A DNA stretch of 64,000 nucleotides from Aquimarina atlantica (GTDB taxonomy: Bacteria; Bacteroidota; Bacteroidia; Flavobacteriales; Flavobacteriaceae). Position numbers and translations under genes: made by a program. Below are positions 53,924-64,000 of the stretch, piece after piece; the first letter of the stretch is position 1; every line of letters begins with the position of its first letter. The notes under the pieces were generated by a model. That model made no database searches. It was not told the origin of the DNA and saw only the letters and a list, made by a program, of their open reading frames with translations. The stretch spans positions 1-64,000 of the forward strand of contig NZ_AQRA01000006.1 of assembly GCF_000626715.1 (NCBI RefSeq), in the 5' to 3' direction.

Positions 53924-53955
53924 AATAACAATTACATTAATTTTAAACGTAACAT

Positions 53956-54054
53956 ATGGGGCTATTTTACACAAAATTTAGATTAACTTTTAGAATTGTA
54001 ATGGATTTTCTAAAAGAGTTACCTGGGGCATCTGGTCATGCTATTCACAGATAA
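53956..54054 (+). CDS. Tandem 32-aa peptide, copy 4
   Basis: 32 codons and TAA. It begins MGLFYTKFRLTFRIVMDF and ends LKELPGASGHAIHR, combining features of the other copies: FYT-x-F-x-LTFR as in copy 1 and AIHR as in copy 3. It is followed at 54107-54146 by a strong terminator shared with the convergent DUF2911 gene. The independent promoter and terminator argue against it being a leader peptide for a downstream gene. Function unknown. Confidence 0.72.
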   Translation: MGLFYTKFRLTFRIVMDFLKELPGASGHAIHR

Positions 54055-54106
54055 CATAAGAACTTATTATCTCTTTTCGAGATAAAAACAAATACAAAAG
54101 TTGAGG

Positions 54107-54146
54107 AAAAAAATAGCTTGAAAATTTATTTTCAAGCTATTTTTTT
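54107..54146. terminator. Bidirectional terminator between peptide gene 4 and the DUF2911 gene
   Basis: AAATAGCTTGAAAA at 54111-54124 pairs perfectly with TTTTCAAGCTATTT at 54129-54142 (loop TTTA), flanked by A and T tracts on the two sides. Confidence 0.9.
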
Positions 54147-54174
54147 ATGAATTAAATTCTAAATTCTTTGTTTG

Positions 54175-54708
54175 CTATAGATAAAAAGGCACTTCTACAC
54201 GAGTAGTATCCCATCCCATTACCATGTGATATCCTTTATCTACTTTTTTGAAAGCTATAGAGAACACTTCTAATTCATCACCACTTGCAACTGGGACCTT
54301 AATTCTAGCAACATCTTTACTTTTATCATAAGAGTAAGCTCCCCAACTATCTAGATCAGAATTTATAATAATAGTCCATTCTTTTTCTCCCGGGATAGTG
54401 AATAATGAATATGTTCCTGTTTTAATAGCTTTATCTCCCATTTTTACATCCTGAGAAAATCTAATTTCAGTAGCTTCATCAGCGCCAGTTCTCCATACTT
54501 TGTCATACGCAGCTAAGCTACCAAATATTTTACGCCCTTTCTTTTGCGGACGGCTATAGACAACTTTAATCTCTGGTTTGGCATTTCTATCTTTCTTGGC
54601 ATAAGAAATGTCGGTTGGACTTTTCTGTAGTCCTGCAAATTTTTGAGCGTTTACACTTGATAATGTACCCAAAAACATAATAATAACTAATACGAGTGAT
54701 TTTTTCAT
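54175..54708 (-). CDS. DUF2911 family secreted protein
   Basis: 177 aa with a signal peptide (1-21, ending SSVNAQ). The family pattern is clear: KSPTDISYAKKDRNAKPEIK and VVYSRPQKKGRKIFGSLAAY, KVWRTGADEATEIRFSQDV, GTYSLFTIPGEKEWTIIINS and WGAYSYDKSKDVARIKVPV. DUF2911 proteins are abundant in Bacteroidota and of unknown role. It points toward the peptide island and shares its terminator with copy 4. Confidence 0.88.
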   Translation of the reverse strand: MKKSLVLVIIMFLGTLSSVNAQKFAGLQKSPTDISYAKKDRNAKPEIKVVYSRPQKKGRKIFGSLAAYDKVWRTGADEATEIRFSQDVKMGDKAIKTGTYSLFTIPGEKEWTIIINSDLDSWGAYSYDKSKDVARIKVPVASGDELEVFSIAFKKVDKGYHMVMGWDTTRVEVPFYL

Positions 54709-54911
54709 AATTTGATTTTAATTTTTATGACAGACGTAAAGATATCGTTGAACTTACAATTGAAATGTTAATCGAGTCTATAAATTCTGTTAAATGTTTG
54801 AGATAACAATTTGGTAGTATAGATAAGAATATATCCCTTTAGAAGTTTATTTTTATTATGATTTTACATGTTTTTTATTTTAATGTGTAAGTTATAATGT
54901 GTTTATTGTTT

Positions 54912-54919
54912 TAATTTTG
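54912..54919 (+). promoter_or_regulatory. -7 element of asnB
   Basis: TAATTTTG matches TAnnTTTG and lies 49 nt before the asnB start codon. The -33 TTG is not clear. Confidence 0.5.
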
Positions 54920-54968
54920 TAACTATAAAGCAACCTTTGACCTTTCAAATTAATAGAAAAAGAAGAAT

Positions 54969-56648
54969 ATGTGTGGAATTGTTTGTGCTTTTGATATAAA
55001 GCAAGATTCAGAGATGTTACGACCTCAATTACTTGAGATGTCAAAAAAAATTAGACATAGAGGCCCAGATTGGAGTGGGATATATTCTAGCAAAAATGCA
55101 ATATTAGCACATGAAAGATTGGCTATAGTAGATCCGGTTTCTGGTAAACAACCATTGTTTAGTGCGGATAATAAATTGGTATTAGCGGCTAACGGAGAAA
55201 TTTATAATCATAGAGAGCTTCGTAAACAGTTTGAAGGAACTTATGATTTTCAAACAGAATCTGATTGTGAAATAATTTTAGCACTATATGAACAAAAAGG
55301 TGTAGATTTCTTAGATGATCTTAACGGTATTTTTGCTTTTGCACTATATGATGTAGAAAAAAATACGTATCTCATTGCCAGAGATCATATGGGGATTATT
55401 CCTCTTTATATGGGGTGGGATCAAAACGGTACTTTCTATGTGGCATCTGAGTTAAAAGCTCTGGAAGGAGTTTGTACCAAAATAGAATTATTTCCTCCTG
55501 GACATTATTTATCAAGCGAAGAAAAAGAGCCAAAGAAGTGGTATGTTAGAGATTGGTCTGATTATGAAGCAGTGAAGGAAAATCAAACCAGTATTGATGA
55601 ACTAAGAGATGCTCTAGAAGCAGCTGTTCATAGACAATTAATGTCCGATGTTCCTTATGGGGTGCTGTTGTCTGGTGGATTAGATTCTTCGGTAACCTCT
55701 GCTATAGCAAAAAAATATTCAGAAAAACGAATAGAATCTGATGACACCAAAGATGCATGGTGGCCAAAATTACACTCGTTTTCTGTTGGATTAGAAGGTT
55801 CACCAGATTTGAAAGCTGCACAAAAAGTAGCTGATCATATAGGAACCATACATCACGAAATAAAATTTACCATTCGAGAAGGTCTCGATGCGATAAAAGA
55901 TGTGATCTATAATTTAGAGACTTATGATATTACTACTATAAGAGCTTCGACGCCAATGTACCTGATGGCTAGAGTTATTAAATCTATGGGAGTAAAGATG
56001 GTGCTGTCGGGAGAAGGAGCCGATGAGATTTTTGGAGGGTATTTATATTTTCATAAAGCACCAAATGCAAAAGAATTTCATGAAGAAACTGTGCGTAAAC
56101 TCAATAAATTACATATGTATGATTGTTTACGAGCAAATAAATCACTTGCTGCATGGGGAATTGAAGGGCGAGTTCCGTTTCTAGACAAAGAGTTTATGGA
56201 TGTTGCAATGCGAATTAACCCAAAAGATAAAATGATCAATGGAGAGAGAATGGAAAAATGGGTTATTCGTAAAGCTTTTGAATCCTATTTACCAGAAAGT
56301 GTAGCCTGGAGACAAAAAGAACAATTCTCTGATGGAGTAGGGTATAGCTGGATTGATACATTAAAAGAAATTGTTGAGGTAGAAGTTACAGATGAACAAA
56401 TGGCGAATGCGCATTTTAGATTCCCAATACAAACACCTCAAAACAAAGAAGAATTTTACTATCGAACTATTTTCGAAGGACATTTTCCTAGTGATACAGC
56501 TGCGTTAAGTGTTCCTCAAGAACCATCGGTAGCATGCAGTACAAAAATTGCTTTAGAATGGGATGAAGCCTTTAAAAATATGAATGACCCAAGTGGTAGA
56601 GCTATTGCTAATGTACATGAAGAAGCTTATGATGATGTTACTATATGA
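54969..56648 (+). CDS. asnB: Asparagine synthase B (glutamine-hydrolysing)
   Basis: 559 aa, close to the E. coli length. Cys2 in MCGIVCAFD is the glutaminase nucleophile (class II amidotransferase), with KIRHRGPDWSGIYS and LAANGEIYNHRELR in the same domain. The synthetase domain has the PP-loop VLLSGGLDSSVTSA and LSGEGADEIFGGYLYFHKAP. It makes asparagine from aspartate, glutamine and ATP. A terminator follows at 56696. It stands alone with its own promoter. Confidence 0.96.
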   Translation: MCGIVCAFDIKQDSEMLRPQLLEMSKKIRHRGPDWSGIYSSKNAILAHERLAIVDPVSGKQPLFSADNKLVLAANGEIYNHRELRKQFEGTYDFQTESDCEIILALYEQKGVDFLDDLNGIFAFALYDVEKNTYLIARDHMGIIPLYMGWDQNGTFYVASELKALEGVCTKIELFPPGHYLSSEEKEPKKWYVRDWSDYEAVKENQTSIDELRDALEAAVHRQLMSDVPYGVLLSGGLDSSVTSAIAKKYSEKRIESDDTKDAWWPKLHSFSVGLEGSPDLKAAQKVADHIGTIHHEIKFTIREGLDAIKDVIYNLETYDITTIRASTPMYLMARVIKSMGVKMVLSGEGADEIFGGYLYFHKAPNAKEFHEETVRKLNKLHMYDCLRANKSLAAWGIEGRVPFLDKEFMDVAMRINPKDKMINGERMEKWVIRKAFESYLPESVAWRQKEQFSDGVGYSWIDTLKEIVEVEVTDEQMANAHFRFPIQTPQNKEEFYYRTIFEGHFPSDTAALSVPQEPSVACSTKIALEWDEAFKNMNDPSGRAIANVHEEAYDDVTI

Positions 56649-56695
56649 TAAAAATTACAGTTTATTTTAGCTGAAAGTTGAGTTAATTGAGATTT

Positions 56696-56731
56696 AAGGT
56701 CCTGAGAAAGTATTTTCACAGGACCTTTTTT
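56696..56731 (+). terminator. Terminator after asnB
   Basis: AAGGTCCTG (56696-56704) pairs with CAGGACCTT (56719-56727), followed by T. Confidence 0.85.
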
Positions 56732-56802
56732 GTAGTTGTAATACGCAACTTATTGAAAAACAAAACATCTTATAAGTGTAGAAAATAAAAAAGATAATAA
56801 TT

Positions 56803-57225
56803 ATGAAATTACAAGCTTTAACTCTAATACTTATTGTTGCATTTGGGATATCAACAAGTTGTCATAGTGATGATGATGGTCCTGTGGAAAAAGAAAAGAC
56901 TATTAATGGTGTTTGGAATTTGAAAAATGTAAGTGGAGGACTTCAAGGAATAAATCTTGATTATAATAAAGGAGAGGTATTGTGGACTTTTAATGAAACA
57001 ACAGGGAAATTGATTGTTGAGAATAATGTCATCACCCAGGGACCAAAAAATATCCATAGTGGTTTAAGAAGTGGTACTTATAATTATGAAATAAAAGAAG
57101 AGGAAGGGAGCAAGGTGTTGTTTGTAAAAGGAATTAAACGAGGAATAATAACTACCTTGCGAGAAAGTATGAAAATAGATGATGGAGTCGAAGTAGATGG
57201 TTTCATAAATGAATTTGAAAGATAA
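56803..57225 (+). CDS. Small lipoprotein, lipocalin-like
   Basis: 140 aa; lipobox near GISTSC (residue 20), then an Asp-rich linker. NGVWNLKNVSGGLQGINLDY and GEVLWTFNETTGKLIVENNV are beta-strand segments of the type found in lipocalin-like Bacteroidota lipoproteins (TINGVWxLxxVSGG). Function unknown. It lies between the asnB terminator and gyrB. Confidence 0.75.
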   Translation: MKLQALTLILIVAFGISTSCHSDDDGPVEKEKTINGVWNLKNVSGGLQGINLDYNKGEVLWTFNETTGKLIVENNVITQGPKNIHSGLRSGTYNYEIKEEEGSKVLFVKGIKRGIITTLRESMKIDDGVEVDGFINEFER

Positions 57226-57422
57226 AATTAAATGCTACCCTTAAAATAGTACATACTAAAAACTAAAAATCTTGCAAATTGAAATCTTCCTTTCTATAAT
57301 ATAAATAAATCTTAAATTCATTTTAAGGGCATTTTTATCGTTTTTAAGAGCGTTTTTTATTTTTCTAGTACTATTCTTAACTAATTGTTGATAACTCGTT
57401 AAATCCTTCTTGAGAAAACTCT

Positions 57423-57451
57423 TTGATCCTTTTACTCTTTTTTTATCTTTG
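57423..57451 (+). promoter_or_regulatory. gyrB promoter
   Basis: TTG at 57423-57425, 18-nt spacer, TATCTTTG at 57444-57451: a full consensus match, 40 nt before the gyrB ATG. Confidence 0.75.
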
Positions 57452-57479
57452 TTTGTTGTCAAAAAAATAAAATAATTAA

Positions 57480-59432
<1,953 letters not shown>

Positions 59433-59458
59433 ACAACAGTTTAGATTTATATTTAAGA

Positions 59459-59491
59459 TCCGCTATATAATAGGTATAGCGGATTTTTTTT
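59459..59491 (+). terminator. Terminator after gyrB
   Basis: ATCCGCTATA (59459-59468) pairs with TATAGCGGAT (59476-59485), followed by TTTTTT. Confidence 0.88.
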
Positions 59492-59521
59492 ATATTGCAA
59501 TGCCTATTAAACCCAAATCTT

Positions 59522-60523
59522 ATGAAAAAATGTACTTTGCTGTTGGCATTACTTCTAGGTCATGTTACGTTTTCGCAAACAGATATCGATCAAATTCTTG
59601 AAATAGGAATTGAAAATGCCCAGAGATTTAGTGAAGATTATTTTGCATCTGCAGGAGAATCTTTGGTAAATGCTATGTCTAATGGTTGGTATAATACAGC
59701 AGAAACAAAGAAATTGTGGCATTTCGAAGTTGGGATTGTAGGTAACCTTTCTTTTATAAGAGAAGAAAAACAATCTTTTGTTCTAAATGTGCAGGATTAT
59801 ACAGATTTAACGTTTAGAAATGGTCAAAACAGTCAGAGTGTTGCAAATGCATTGGGTGTAAACCGAGAAGAAATAGCAGTAGTGATAAATCGAGGTCAAG
59901 CCACAGAATTAGAAGTTATTTTACCAAACGGTATTGGTGATTCTGAAATTAATTCTTTACCAAGTGGGTTTATTCAGGGATCATTAGGATTGATAAAAAG
60001 TACTGAAATAAAACTTAGGTTTTTGCCAAGAATTAAAGCAGTACAAGATGCAGAAATACAACTGTATGGTGTTGCTTTTCAGCATGAGTTTACCGATTGG
60101 GTTTTTCCGTTAAAAAGATGGCCTGTTAGACTATCTGCATTATTAGGATATACCAATGTAAAAGGTTTTTATGATATAAATGCTAGTAGTGGAATAGAAG
60201 GAGTAGATCAGGAAGTACGCTTAAATACTAATTCGTGGTTAATCACAGGTATTGTATCTACCAAATTACCGGTTTTAAACTTTTATGGGGGACTAGGGTA
60301 TTATTTTGGTTCGAGTGATGCAGATTTACTAGGAACCTATCAAATCCAGAATGGACCACTTACATCACAAACAGTAATAGATCCGATAAGTGTGAAAAAC
60401 AAAACAAATGGGGTTAAAGCGTCAATTGGCGCAAAAGTACAATTTGGTATTTTTAGAGCTAATCTTGATTATACATTGCAAAACTATAATAACCTTTCTT
60501 TAGGACTTAATTTTGGCTGGTAA
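59522..60523 (+). CDS. DUF6588-like secreted protein, probable outer-membrane beta protein
   Basis: 333 aa from the ATG at 59522, which gives a proper signal peptide (1-19, ending VTFSQ); the frame opens nine codons earlier. It has alternating beta-rich segments such as GFIQGSLGLIKSTEIKLRFL, FKRWPVRLSALLGYTNVKGF-like strands and the ending ANLDYTLQNYNNLSLGLNFG, fitting a beta-barrel in the outer membrane. Between gyrB and mdh, a position it holds in many related genomes. Function unknown. Confidence 0.75.
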   Translation: MKKCTLLLALLLGHVTFSQTDIDQILEIGIENAQRFSEDYFASAGESLVNAMSNGWYNTAETKKLWHFEVGIVGNLSFIREEKQSFVLNVQDYTDLTFRNGQNSQSVANALGVNREEIAVVINRGQATELEVILPNGIGDSEINSLPSGFIQGSLGLIKSTEIKLRFLPRIKAVQDAEIQLYGVAFQHEFTDWVFPLKRWPVRLSALLGYTNVKGFYDINASSGIEGVDQEVRLNTNSWLITGIVSTKLPVLNFYGGLGYYFGSSDADLLGTYQIQNGPLTSQTVIDPISVKNKTNGVKASIGAKVQFGIFRANLDYTLQNYNNLSLGLNFGW

Positions 60524-60562
60524 TTAACACTCTATTTGTTAATTAATTCATCAAAGAATTCG

Positions 60563-60570
60563 TATTTTTG
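60563..60570 (+). promoter_or_regulatory. -7 element of mdh
   Basis: TATTTTTG matches TAnnTTTG, 39 nt before the mdh ATG. A TTG at 60536-60538 is 24 nt upstream. Confidence 0.6.
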
Positions 60571-60609
60571 CGAAATAAATAAGTTTAATTACATTCAAAA
60601 AAATATACC

Positions 60610-61536
60610 ATGAAAGTTACAGTAGTAGGAGCTGGTGCAGTAGGTGCTAGTTGCGCTGAATATATAGCAATAAAGAATTTTGCTTCAGAAGTAGTAGTAT
60701 TAGATATTAAAGAAGGATATGCAGAAGGAAAAGCGATGGATCTCATGCAAACCGCTTCTTTAAATGGGTTTGATACCAAAATCACAGGTACTACAGGAGA
60801 TTATTCTAAAACTGCAGGAAGTGATATTGCTGTAATTACCTCAGGAATTCCTCGTAAACCAGGAATGACAAGAGAAGAATTAATTGGTATTAATGCTGGG
60901 ATTGTTAAATCAGTATCTTCAAGTTTAATAGAGCACTCTCCTAATGCAATTATTATTGTGGTTAGTAATCCTATGGATACAATGACCTATTTGGTGCATA
61001 AAACAACTAATCTTCCTAAAAATAGAATTATAGGTATGGGTGGTGCTTTAGATAGTGCCCGTTTTAAATATAGATTGGCAGAAGCATTAGGTGCTCCTAT
61101 TTCTGATGTTGACGGAATGGTAATTGGTGGGCATAGCGATAAAGGTATGGTACCGTTAACAAGATTGGCTACAAGAAATAGCGTGCCTGTTTCAGAATTT
61201 ATTTCAGAAGAAAGAATAGAACAAGTAGCAGCAGATACTAAAGTTGGTGGAGCTACATTAACTAAATTATTGGGGACATCGGCATGGTATGCTCCTGGAG
61301 CTGCAGTATCTGGTTTAGTACAGGCAATCGCTTGTGACCAAAAGAAAATTTTTCCTTGTTCTACCTTATTAGAAGGAGAATATGGATTAAATGATCTTTG
61401 TATCGGTGCGCCAGTTGTATTAGGTAAAAATGGAATCGAAAAGATTGTTGAAATAGAACTTAACGATGCAGAAAAAGCTAAACTTGCAGAAAGTGCAGAA
61501 GGTGTTAAGAAAACAAACGGATTATTAGAATTGTAA
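60610..61536 (+). CDS. mdh: Malate dehydrogenase (LDH-like type)
   Basis: 308 aa. NAD-binding VVGAGAVGASCAEYIA (4-19); substrate-binding loop SGIPRKPGMTREEL with its Arg residues; catalytic His in GGHSDKGMVPL, and GMGGALDSARFKYRLA. It interconverts malate and oxaloacetate in the TCA cycle. The LDH-like type without the MDH-type loop is the normal form in Bacteroidota. Confidence 0.95.
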   Translation: MKVTVVGAGAVGASCAEYIAIKNFASEVVVLDIKEGYAEGKAMDLMQTASLNGFDTKITGTTGDYSKTAGSDIAVITSGIPRKPGMTREELIGINAGIVKSVSSSLIEHSPNAIIIVVSNPMDTMTYLVHKTTNLPKNRIIGMGGALDSARFKYRLAEALGAPISDVDGMVIGGHSDKGMVPLTRLATRNSVPVSEFISEERIEQVAADTKVGGATLTKLLGTSAWYAPGAAVSGLVQAIACDQKKIFPCSTLLEGEYGLNDLCIGAPVVLGKNGIEKIVEIELNDAEKAKLAESAEGVKKTNGLLEL

Positions 61537-61557
61537 TATATCCTTACAAATAAATTT

Positions 61558-61592
61558 AATAAGAGCTGCTTTATGCAGCTCTTATTGTTTTT
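61558..61592 (+). terminator. Terminator after mdh
   Basis: AATAAGAGCTGC (61558-61569) pairs perfectly with GCAGCTCTTATT (61575-61586), then GTTTTT. Confidence 0.88.
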
Positions 61593-61772
61593 ACAGTAGT
61601 GTAGAAATATGATTTTCTCCGGATTAATGAAGTTTTTTACGGTAATACAAACCTTGGTTTTGATGTTTTTTAAATAGTGGTAAATACCAAAATTGAAACT
61701 TATACGTTTTGATGTTCGAAGATTACAATAGATATTTATTTGAAGACTTTAGAAATGCAGTTTTAATTTTTT

Positions 61773-61780
61773 TATATTTG
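61773..61780 (+). promoter_or_regulatory. TAnnTTTG element directly before the hypothetical gene
   Basis: TATATTTG ends only 4 nt before the ATG at 61785, which again implies a leaderless transcript. Confidence 0.5.
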
Positions 61781-61784
61781 CCGG

Positions 61785-62405
61785 ATGAAGAAAAAATGGT
61801 ACTTCGGAATTTTAATTTCTGCTCTAGCAACACTTGTTGTTATCCAGCAGCAAACCGTAGTGCCTAATCAGGAAATTGTATTAGAGTTTGTTAATAATGA
61901 AATTACTTCTGTTGAAGCTCAAAATGCGATAACACTTGTAAAAAAACAACTGCAATCTATAGGAGTGCAGCATACAAGGATATCAAAAGGGCTAAAAAAT
62001 GGTAAGCTCAAAATTGCTTATTATAGTGATGCAGATGTAGAGTACATAAAAAGAATACTTTCTGAAGCACAAGACGTAGCTCTAGATCATGTTTTTTATG
62101 ATCAAAACGAAGATGGTGATCAGTTTCCTTTAAATAAAAATTCTCAAGACTATAATCTCGATGTTTATGAAATCCAGAAAAGTACTGATTTTGATGCTGA
62201 CTTTAATGGAAAGTATGTTTTAGAAGTAAAACATGAACGTGATGGATACTCTGGTTCTAACTCGTTTAGTTTTATTAAAGAAAATGATACCGATGATATA
62301 GGCAGACTTGTAAAAGTAGCCCAAAAAGTAAACACAAATATTGCAATTGCAATAGACTGCACTTCGCATAACATTCCGGAAGTAAGAGCTGGCCCCATTT
62401 CTTGA
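61785..62405 (+). CDS. Membrane-anchored or exported protein of unknown function
   Basis: 206 aa. One N-terminal hydrophobic segment (WYFGILISALATLVVIQ), then a mixed alpha/beta domain (QEIVLEFVNNEITSVEAQNA, LKIAYYSDADVEYIKRILSE, VLEVKHERDGYSGSNSFSFI). The C-terminal VNTNIAIAIDCTSHNIPEVR is distinctive. It occurs just upstream of secDF; I do not recognise the family. Confidence 0.68.
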   Translation: MKKKWYFGILISALATLVVIQQQTVVPNQEIVLEFVNNEITSVEAQNAITLVKKQLQSIGVQHTRISKGLKNGKLKIAYYSDADVEYIKRILSEAQDVALDHVFYDQNEDGDQFPLNKNSQDYNLDVYEIQKSTDFDADFNGKYVLEVKHERDGYSGSNSFSFIKENDTDDIGRLVKVAQKVNTNIAIAIDCTSHNIPEVRAGPIS

Positions 62406-62571
62406 TTGGGATTCTGAAATTCCTAAAAACTACCATATTTTAAAAATAGGGCTTTTGTCATGAGTATGATAAAGCTCAATCACATAGTATTAAATAATAA
62501 AAATAATTGTCAAATCTAAAGAAGAATATTGTAAGTACTCGCTTTAGCAGATTTGACCAAAATAAATAACA

Positions 62572-64000
62572 ATGCAAAATAAAGGACTTGTTAGGGTATT
62601 TGCTATTTTATTTGGCTTGGTATGTATTTACCAATTGTCATATACATACATGGCTTACACAAAAGAAGCAGAAGCAGAAGCTTATGCACAACAAAAATAT
62701 CCCGAGAGCGTAGAGGATTACTCAAAATTGAGGGAAACAGCAGAGCGTAATTATCTGGATTCTATAGGTAAAGAAGAAATTTTTGCCGGCATAACGTATA
62801 ATGATGCAAAGGATAAAGAGCTTAATAAAGGGCTTGACCTTAAAGGAGGGATTAATGTAATTCTACAAATTTCTGTAAAAGATATTTTAAGTGGACTTGC
62901 AAATAAATCTAAAGCCCCTTCATTTAATCAGGCCTTACTTGCTACCGATGAGGTGCAGAAAAATAGTCAAAATACATATATAGAAGATTTCTTTATAGAG
63001 TTTGAGAAGATTCCGGATGCAAAATTAGCATCACCAGATATTTTTGCTAATAAAAATTTAAGTGATGATATCACTTATGATATGACCAACGAGCAGGTTA
63101 AACCTGTATTGAGACGTAAAATCGATGAATCTATAGCGTCAGCTTTTGAAGTATTACGTAAACGTATCGATAAGTTTGGAGTTACGCAGCCTAACATCCA
63201 GCGTTTAGGAGAATCTGGTCGTATTTTGGTTGAATTACCAGGAGCAAAAGATATTGATCGTGTACGAAGCTTGGTAACCAGTACAGCTCAATTAGAATTT
63301 TGGGATGTATATAAGATGGAAGAGGTTTTTAATCATCTTATTGCTGCCAATAACTTGATTAAAGAAGAGCTTGAAGGTGTAGAAAAAATAAAAGAAAAAG
63401 TTGCAGAAACCAGTGAAGCGGTAGTAGATTCTACCCAGGTAGATACTGCAAAAGTTGATTCTACAACAACTGATGCTGATGCAGCTATTGAAAACTTATT
63501 AGAAGATGCCGAAGATTCTACAGATATTGAAGCACAGGTAAATCCATTGTTTGACCTAATCGTAGGACAGGGAAGACAAGGAGGGCCAGTAGTAGCTACT
63601 GTAGAGAAGAAGAATGCAGATCAATTTATGGCATATCTTAATGATCCTAAAGTAAAAGCTTTATTGCCGGTAGAGCAACGTTATATGAAATTTGCATGGG
63701 GAAAACCCGAAAATGATTCTGAGTTTTTAGACTTATATGCTATAAAAGGAAATAGAGATAATGAACCAGAACTAAGTGGTGGTGTTATTACAGATGCAAG
63801 GCAAGAATATAGCCAATTAGGTAAAGTAACAGTTACCATGCAAATGGATGGTAAAGGAGCTAAAAAATGGGAAGAAATGACCGGTCGTGCTTTTAATCAA
63901 AGCAGCCAGATAGCAGTTGTATTAGATGATATAGTATATTCTGCTCCAGGTGTTACGACAGGAGCGATTAGTGGAGGTAGAAGTGAGATTACCGGAGACT
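62572..64000 (+). CDS. secD: Protein translocase SecD (fused SecDF expected), 5' part
   Basis: 476 codons before the window edge. The N-terminal membrane helix (VRVFAILFGLVCIYQLSY) is followed by the conserved ELNKGLDLKGGINVILQIS. The periplasmic P1 domain includes FEVLRKRIDKFGVTQPNIQR and LPGAKDIDRVRSLVTSTAQL, and a charged, low-complexity insertion (about residues 280-325) that is common in Bacteroidota. In this phylum SecD and SecF are usually one fused protein, so the gene probably continues far beyond 64000. It drives protein export with the proton gradient. Confidence 0.93.
   Translation, partial: MQNKGLVRVFAILFGLVCIYQLSYTYMAYTKEAEAEAYAQQKYPESVEDYSKLRETAERNYLDSIGKEEIFAGITYNDAKDKELNKGLDLKGGINVILQISVKDILSGLANKSKAPSFNQALLATDEVQKNSQNTYIEDFFIEFEKIPDAKLASPDIFANKNLSDDITYDMTNEQVKPVLRRKIDESIASAFEVLRKRIDKFGVTQPNIQRLGESGRILVELPGAKDIDRVRSLVTSTAQLEFWDVYKMEEVFNHLIAANNLIKEELEGVEKIKEKVAETSEAVVDSTQVDTAKVDSTTTDADAAIENLLEDAEDSTDIEAQVNPLFDLIVGQGRQGGPVVATVEKKNADQFMAYLNDPKVKALLPVEQRYMKFAWGKPENDSEFLDLYAIKGNRDNEPELSGGVITDARQEYSQLGKVTVTMQMDGKGAKKWEEMTGRAFNQSSQIAVVLDDIVYSAPGVTTGAISGGRSEITGD

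Noticed and set aside
52500-54054. The 32-aa ORFs as attenuator leader peptides
   Set aside because: No gene follows on the plus strand until 54969, and copies 2 and 4 end in strong terminators; the next gene (54175-54708) is on the opposite strand.
57256-57462. 68-aa lysine-rich ORF on the minus strand upstream of gyrB
   Set aside because: It overlaps the gyrB promoter on the opposite strand, has low-complexity composition typical of AT-rich chance ORFs, and no promoter of its own is seen.
61609-61677. 22-aa hydrophobic ORF between mdh and the next gene
   Set aside because: No promoter with sensible spacing, no resemblance to the 32-aa family, and short enough to be chance.

Overview
The window is AT-rich chromosomal DNA from a marine-type member of the Flavobacteriaceae (Bacteroidota); an Aquimarina-like genus is a reasonable guess from gene content, not proven. 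The evidence is the Bacteroidota promoter form TTG-N(17-23)-TAnnTTTG in front of many genes, the near absence of Shine-Dalgarno sequences, many small secreted or lipoprotein families of this phylum (CarboxypepD_reg-like, DUF2911, DUF6588, DUF6702), and the gyrB / outer-membrane-like protein / mdh / secDF order.

Layout. 1-665 holds the start of a secreted collagen-like (Gly-X-Y) protein on the minus strand, cut by the window edge. 964-1036 is tRNA-Gly(TCC). 1400-12246 is a plus-strand glycan locus: two GT2 glycosyltransferases, a NodB-type deacetylase, GNAT and WbqC proteins, a methyltransferase, a NeuD/PglD-like acyltransferase, an HTTM protein, a WecE-like sugar aminotransferase and a membrane-TPR protein. 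Two TPR genes converge on it (12251-15008). Glutaminase and peptidase E follow, then three tandem CarboxypepD_reg-like secreted proteins, a DUF6702 protein, an M1 peptidase, a TatA protein and an S8 subtilase lipoprotein.

24670-33440 is a minus-strand operon for breakdown of the tryptophan metabolite kynurenine: kynureninase, kynurenine 3-monooxygenase, RidA-type aminomuconate deaminase, IclR regulator, aldehyde dehydrogenase, an SDR protein, 3-hydroxyanthranilate dioxygenase, an ACMSD-type decarboxylase and an O-methyltransferase. The upstream tryptophan dioxygenase and formamidase are not in this window.

33655-39399 contains small lipoproteins and an AraC-controlled set. I find a 30-bp direct-repeat element (CGGGAAAAA, then GACAAG, then CGGGAAAAA, 21-bp period) in front of three transcription units next to the AraC gene: an AhpD-like protein, a previously overlooked 51-codon ORF, and a secreted protein plus DoxX pair. 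A 95-aa protein made of three 23-residue HTH-like repeats lies nearby. 39540-51464 is a mixture of ordinary housekeeping and accessory genes (methyltransferase, ALDH, sterol desaturase family, VOC, RluF, SIMPL, hydrolase, cupin, HerA-like ATPase, lipoprotein RidA), followed by queE.

The most unusual region is 52228-54174, almost 2 kb that would normally be annotated as empty. It carries four separate 32-codon ORFs, all on the plus strand and all ungapped relatives of one another. They share Phe at 4, 8 and 18, L22-P23, A25 and A29, and a basic last residue. Three have a clear TAnnTTTG promoter and one a near match, with a 25-32 nt gap to the start codon. The island also has strong hairpins and a fifth, similar promoter in front of a short hydrophobic ORF. 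I do not recognise this peptide family; a type I toxin-like, membrane-active or secreted signal peptide family are the main hypotheses.

54175-64000 is DUF2911, asparagine synthetase B, a small lipoprotein, gyrB, a DUF6588-like protein, mdh, a hypothetical protein and the start of secDF, which runs off the window.
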